From NCBI RefSeq assembly GCF_900155565.1, contig NZ_FUHM01000002.1, positions 992,001 through 1,056,000 of the forward strand: a DNA stretch of 64,000 nucleotides, in the 5' to 3' direction. Each line of letters starts with the position of its first letter. The stretch's first letter is position 1. A program made the position numbers and the translations under genes. The stretch is from Anaerosalibacter sp. Marseille-P3206. GTDB lineage: Bacteria > Bacillota > Clostridia > Tissierellales > Sporanaerobacteraceae. Of the stretch, positions 60,019 to 64,000 are shown in pieces. Below the pieces are notes generated by a model, which did not search any database, was not told the DNA's origin, and worked only from the letters and a program-made list of their open reading frames with translations.

Positions 60019-63000
60019 CTATATATCAAATAAATATTTTATTTCCTCTTCACTTAATTTTGATACCAAAGTTTCTCCTTCTGTTATTACCTTGTCTATC
60101 ATTTCTTTTTTTGATTCTTGAAGTTTAAATATCTTTTCCTCAATAGTCCCCTTGGTTATAAGTTTAATCACTTGAACTGTATTCTTCTGACCAATTCTAT
60201 AAGCTCTATCTGTAGCTTGATCTTCAACAGCAGGATTCCACCAAGGGTCAAAATGAATAACCATATCTGCTCCTGTTAAATTAAGACCAGTACCTCCAGC
60301 TTTTAGCGAAATTAAAAACACATCTCCCTTTCCTCCATTGAAGTCTTTTACTAACTTACCTCTTTCCTTAACATCAGTAGAACCATCTAAATACATATAT
60401 TCAATATGATTTTTTGCCAACACATCTTTTATAAGGTGTAACATACTAGTAAATTGAGAAAACAACAATATCCTATGTCCACTTTCAATAGCATCAACTA
60501 ATATCTCTTCTAGTGAATCAAGTTTCCCACTACTAGCACTATAATTTTCAATAAACATTCCCGGATGACAACAAATTTGTCTTAATCTTGTAAGACCTGC
60601 TAGTATCTTTATTTGACTTCTATTAAAACCACTAACATTTATTTCTTCTTCAATTTCTCCTTTTATAGCTTGTAAATAAGCAAGGTAAATTTTTCTTTGC
60701 TCTACCGTCATATCTACTACAATTTGTTGTTCTATCTTATCTGGAAGTTCTTTTAGTACATCTTTTTTAAGCCTTCTCAAAATAAATGGCCTTATATGAT
60801 TGTTTAAATCCCTAAGTGCACTTCCATCTTTGTCTCTTACAATAGGCTTTTCGTACTTTTCAATAAATTTCCCATGGGAAAGTAAATATCCAGGCATAAG
60901 ATAATCAAATATAGACCAAAGTTCTGTAAGAGAATTCTCCATTGGTGTTCCTGTTAGAGCAAAATAATTCTTCGCCTTTATTCTCTTTACTGTTCTGGCA
61001 TTTAATGACTTAGGATTCTTAATATGTTGAGCCTCATCTAATACAACATATCTAAAAGAAAAATCCTTGTAAAGTTCTAAATCCTTTCTAATAAGTGGAT
61101 AAGAGGTAACAACAACATCATAATTCTCCATATCCTTAACCATTTGAGTTCTTTCACTTTTGCTACCTGACACTACCAATACTTTAAGTTTGGGTGCAAA
61201 CTTTTCTATTTCAGATTCCCAATTGTATATTACTGAACTAGGTGCTACAACCAATGAAGGCCTTGAGCCATTTTCTTCAACTTCAGATAATAAAAATGTA
61301 ATAACTTCAAGAGTCTTTCCTAATCCCATATCATCAGCTAAAATTCCACCAAATCCATAATTAGATAGTACCTTTAACCACTTAAAACCAAATCTTTGGT
61401 AATCTCTAAGAACTCCTTCTAGCCCTACTGGAATTTCAAAATCCATATCTTCAGGTTCATTTATATCATTTATTAATTTCTTAAAGCTTAAATTCTTTTT
61501 AATAAAATTAATCTGTCTATCCTTTAAATAATTATCTAAATAAGCTGCCCTAAACTTAGGTATTGAAACACTTCCATTTGCTAATTCATCATTACTTACA
61601 TTTAGATAATCCAAAATCTCCCCCATATACTCTAATTCACTATTATCAAGAGGTAAAAATGAGCCATCTTTTAATCTAAAATATCGTTTCTTTTCTTTTA
61701 TGGCATTAAATATATCTCCCAGCTCATTCATATCTATATCATCTGTTTCAAAATCGAAATCCAACATATCTGTTTCTTCATTAAGCTGAATTCCTCCACT
61801 AATATATGAGGACTTTCTAAATGTCATATCCTTAAAACTTTCCGAATAATAAATATTGCATAAACTCTGTAATTCAGGTATAGTTTCAAAGACAAAATCA
61901 TATATCTTTTCTTCTTCATCCATATAAATTTCACCATCTATAACTTTAAAAGCACTTTCCTCTAATTCTTTAAGAATTGCCCTTTCCTTTTGTACATCCC
62001 GAAGAAGTATTTTATCTTTTCTAGTTAAATTGCTATCATCAGAACTAAAAGGATTAATATTTATATCATCATATATGAAACTAAGCTTTCCAGTAATCGT
62101 ATTGTCTTTTCTATCTAGGTATATTTCACCTATAAATTCAGGACTATATATTGCCTCATTAATAGAATCAGATAACTTCAATTCTGCTATATCTTTCACC
62201 TTTGGGAGCACTTCTGAAATAAAAGATTCCCTATGCTTCAAAGGTACTTTCAATACTCCTCCATTACTTCTTATTACTTCATTATATAGTGGTATTATTT
62301 TTTTCCTTTGTTCATCAGAAATCTTATAAATCATACCATTATTAAAAAAGTACATTCCATTCGAAATAATAGGAACCATTTGTGATTCATAGTCTATTTT
62401 GAATAGTAAATCATTATCGTCCTCACTAATATTTATAGATAGTGGCAAATCACTTTCAATTATCTCTACATTATTATAAGTTTCACCCTTAATAGTAGCA
62501 TTAAAACTTCTACCCTTAATAAGTTCAAAAAACTTTTGAAGACTTTTGGGTGTAAATAATATCCTCTTATCTTTAAATATACTTTCGCCATAATTATTAT
62601 ATCCACTGTAATTTGCCTGATAGTTTTCATATAGTAACTTCAAAAAGCTAATGATTTCCCTATCTTCTTCTTTGAAAACGTGTATACTTGGATTAAAAGT
62701 GAAATACTTCCCAAATACAATCTCTTCCCCATCTTCTAAGCTTTCAAAAAACTTTCTAATGCTCTTCACTACATACAGCTTATCTTCACCCATTCTCAAA
62801 TTTAAAAATGAGGATTTTGACATCCCATCAAAGCTATTGTAATCGAACTCATAATTATATTCTATATTAACTGGAATCTTATCCTTTTCATCTTCATAAC
62901 TAAAAAAATTAATCAAGTTTAAAACAGCTTTTTCGTCTTTCCTTTGCAGAATAGTATTATGAATTTGAGAGTTTTTTAAATAGAAAAGAAATGCTATGAC

Positions 63001-63252
63001 ATGCTTACAGTCTCCTGAATATTTTTGAAAGGCTGGGCAACTACATTGTGTATGAATAAGATTTCCATATTCATCAAATCCTACTTCCACTTTGTAATAT
63101 TCAGATCCCTTAACCAATCCCAACATATATCCTGTATTTTCATCTTGTACAGCACGGATTACTTTTCCATTATTATAATATTGTTCCCCTCTGAAAAAAG
63201 TTGCATAATTATCTGCCCTTTGCAATAAAAACTTATCATTTATATTAAACAT
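60019..63252 (-). CDS. SNF2-family helicase with N-terminal SWIM zinc finger
   Basis: About 1077 residues from the ATG at 63252. SWIM finger (CSCPAFQKYSGDCKH, CxCx11CxH) near residue 70. A ~450-residue middle SNF2-associated bacterial part. Then the SNF2 ATPase: GGILADDMGLGKTLEVITFL (Walker A), VVTSYPLI, VLDEAQHIKNP (DEAQ box), FALTGTPMENSLTELWSIFD, and the helicase C part with GHRILLFSQFTSML, SLKAGGTGLNLTGADMVIHF and DRAYRIGQ. A double-stranded DNA translocase that may move proteins off DNA. Precise role unknown. Confidence 0.92.
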   Translation of the reverse strand: MFNINDKFLLQRADNYATFFRGEQYYNNGKVIRAVQDENTGYMLGLVKGSEYYKVEVGFDEYGNLIHTQCSCPAFQKYSGDCKHVIAFLFYLKNSQIHNTILQRKDEKAVLNLINFFSYEDEKDKIPVNIEYNYEFDYNSFDGMSKSSFLNLRMGEDKLYVVKSIRKFFESLEDGEEIVFGKYFTFNPSIHVFKEEDREIISFLKLLYENYQANYSGYNNYGESIFKDKRILFTPKSLQKFFELIKGRSFNATIKGETYNNVEIIESDLPLSINISEDDNDLLFKIDYESQMVPIISNGMYFFNNGMIYKISDEQRKKIIPLYNEVIRSNGGVLKVPLKHRESFISEVLPKVKDIAELKLSDSINEAIYSPEFIGEIYLDRKDNTITGKLSFIYDDININPFSSDDSNLTRKDKILLRDVQKERAILKELEESAFKVIDGEIYMDEEEKIYDFVFETIPELQSLCNIYYSESFKDMTFRKSSYISGGIQLNEETDMLDFDFETDDIDMNELGDIFNAIKEKKRYFRLKDGSFLPLDNSELEYMGEILDYLNVSNDELANGSVSIPKFRAAYLDNYLKDRQINFIKKNLSFKKLINDINEPEDMDFEIPVGLEGVLRDYQRFGFKWLKVLSNYGFGGILADDMGLGKTLEVITFLLSEVEENGSRPSLVVAPSSVIYNWESEIEKFAPKLKVLVVSGSKSERTQMVKDMENYDVVVTSYPLIRKDLELYKDFSFRYVVLDEAQHIKNPKSLNARTVKRIKAKNYFALTGTPMENSLTELWSIFDYLMPGYLLSHGKFIEKYEKPIVRDKDGSALRDLNNHIRPFILRRLKKDVLKELPDKIEQQIVVDMTVEQRKIYLAYLQAIKGEIEEEINVSGFNRSQIKILAGLTRLRQICCHPGMFIENYSASSGKLDSLEEILVDAIESGHRILLFSQFTSMLHLIKDVLAKNHIEYMYLDGSTDVKERGKLVKDFNGGKGDVFLISLKAGGTGLNLTGADMVIHFDPWWNPAVEDQATDRAYRIGQKNTVQVIKLITKGTIEEKIFKLQESKKEMIDKVITEGETLVSKLSEEEIKYLFDI

Positions 63253-63370
63253 AATACACCCCAATAATAACTTTTCTATGATTATTGTCAAATGTTATAA
63301 ACATTATAATTATATCATAAAAAATGTTCTTCAGACGCATTTTCTACATTTCCATTGCAGACTGATCATG

Positions 63371-63685
63371 TTAAGATCCAACATAATTTCCAAAACAGTA
63401 CTGAATATATTGGCTTCTATTTCTATCAAAAATAAAACCTTGTTTTTCAAGTTCCCCCAATATATACCTATCAACTCCATAAGCACTTTTAAGTTCATCA
63501 ATAAGTTCCCTACTCATTTTAACACTATATCCCTTCATCACTATTAAATATTCATCATCATTAATATTCTCTAATTTTACTTCTTCTTCAAATTCTCTAC
63601 TTATAGCTGTAACAACTACCTTGATAAAATATTCAGCATTCATATTTTTTGCCATATAGCCTCTTATAAAACCAGTGGTATTCAT
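63371..63685 (-). CDS. Small protein of unknown function behind a SAM-I riboswitch
   Basis: 104 residues: MNTTGFIRGYMAKNMNAEYF, IKVVVTAISREFEEEVKLEN, VKMSRELIDELKSAYGVDRY, ending QYIQYCFGNYVGS. No signal peptide, membrane helix or family I can name. The ATG follows AGGAGATG. It is the first gene after a SAM-I-like riboswitch with a terminator, so expression should rise when S-adenosylmethionine is low. Connection to sulfur or methionine metabolism follows only from that. Confidence 0.65.
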   Translation of the reverse strand: MNTTGFIRGYMAKNMNAEYFIKVVVTAISREFEEEVKLENINDDEYLIVMKGYSVKMSRELIDELKSAYGVDRYILGELEKQGFIFDRNRSQYIQYCFGNYVGS

Positions 63686-63718
63686 GTAATCATCTCCTAT
63701 AAAATAATTATGAAATAA

Positions 63719-63750
63719 AAAAATCTTCTGATCCTAAGATAAGAAGATTT
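63719..63750 (-). terminator. Terminator of the SAM-I riboswitch
   Basis: AAATCTTCT and AGAAGATTT form a 9-bp stem, followed on the minus strand by seven T. Its 5' arm and loop contain CTTATC (63743-63738), the complement of GATAAG in the riboswitch P1 3' strand, so an antiterminator is possible. Confidence 0.8.
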
Positions 63751-63772
63751 GAAATCACTATGTTTTCACCTC

Positions 63773-63860
63773 CTTATCGAAATTTTAGCTGAACCACCTT
63801 ACATATTGCAGGTTGGTATAGGGTCACAGAGCTAAATCTCTACCCTAACTCTTGATATTT
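63773..63860 (-). promoter_or_regulatory. SAM-I (S-box) riboswitch
   Basis: On the minus strand the S-box parts appear in order: ATATCAAGAG (P1/P2 start), GGGTAGAG, CTCTGTGACCC, ACCAACC, GTAAGGTGGTTCAGC, GATAAG (P1 3' strand). ATCAAGAG, TGA, CCAACC and AAGGTG are the usual conserved spots; the rest of P2 is divergent. The antiterminator pairing GATAAG with CTTATC downstream supports the call. Confidence 0.75.
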
Positions 63861-63962
63861 TGGTGTTAATTTGTATAGTTTTATTATATCACAATAGTTT
63901 AATAAATGCTAAGTTTTTCTAAAAGCGAAATATCAACTTTCATAAGTACATGTAATAGCAAA

Positions 63963-63991
63963 GGTGGCAAACAAAACGTCCCTATGCTACC
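63963..63991. repeat. REP-like palindrome
   Basis: GGTGGCA and TGCTACC pair (one G-T wobble) around AACAAAACGTCCCTA. It shares CGTCCCT next to the 3' arm with the palindrome at 3268-3298, as in REP families tied to IS200-like transposases. Confidence 0.5.
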
Positions 63992-64000
63992 AATTGATAA

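Overview
The window is AT-rich DNA from an anaerobic, endospore-former-type Firmicute. A clostridial or Tissierellales relative is my inference. The signs are strong AGGAGG ribosome sites, T-box, SAM-I, preQ1-I and cobalamin riboswitches, a meso-diaminopimelate dehydrogenase, several alternative GTG/TTG starts, cobalamin synthesis with a CbiK-type chelatase, and a selenocysteine-containing peroxiredoxin (in-frame UGA followed by a SECIS-like hairpin). No rRNA or tRNA gene was recognised.

Layout. 1-3.26 kb: a leftward cobalamin operon (cobQ-cbiB-cobD-cbiA) behind a B12 riboswitch and terminator. Its cobQ lacks the glutaminase domain. 3.3-23.2 kb: ordinary housekeeping and envelope genes (patatin, CapA, dipeptidase, MscL, dCMP deaminase, RNase H, CvfB, parvulin, Na/Pi transporter, Ddh, phospholipase C-like, ATP-grasp, glucosaminidase, DUF445, regulators). 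23.2-31.7 kb: copper export (copA-csoR), a preQ1-I riboswitch with queuine-salvage genes queL-queT, selenoprotein PrxU, and a T-box-controlled brnQ. 31.8-32.8 kb: a methyltransferase pseudogene joined head to head with a corrinoid-protein fragment.

33.1-46.8 kb is an accessory region beside rlmD. Two related modules each begin at a copy of the rlmD 3' end. Each runs sigma factor, then DUF4367 anti-sigma protein, then small secreted protein. In the right-hand module these are followed by secreted toxin-like proteins with variable C-termini, each with an immunity-like gene 15-16 bp downstream. Duplication, decay (an in-frame TGA, frameshifts, orphan immunity fragments) and a phd-doc pair show a fast-evolving island. 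The small secreted genes share an ECF-like promoter motif, which suggests the local sigma factor drives them. This is the best candidate in the window for an undescribed system.

46.8-64 kb: rlmD, a WG-repeat lipoprotein, a CheY/CheC/PAS-GGDEF operon, a DsrE protein, a cobN cobaltochelatase, an ABC-2 exporter flanked by relics of a BtuC/BtuF-type importer, and cbiK behind a second B12 riboswitch. The window ends with a SWIM-SNF2 helicase and a small unknown gene behind a SAM-I riboswitch and terminator.
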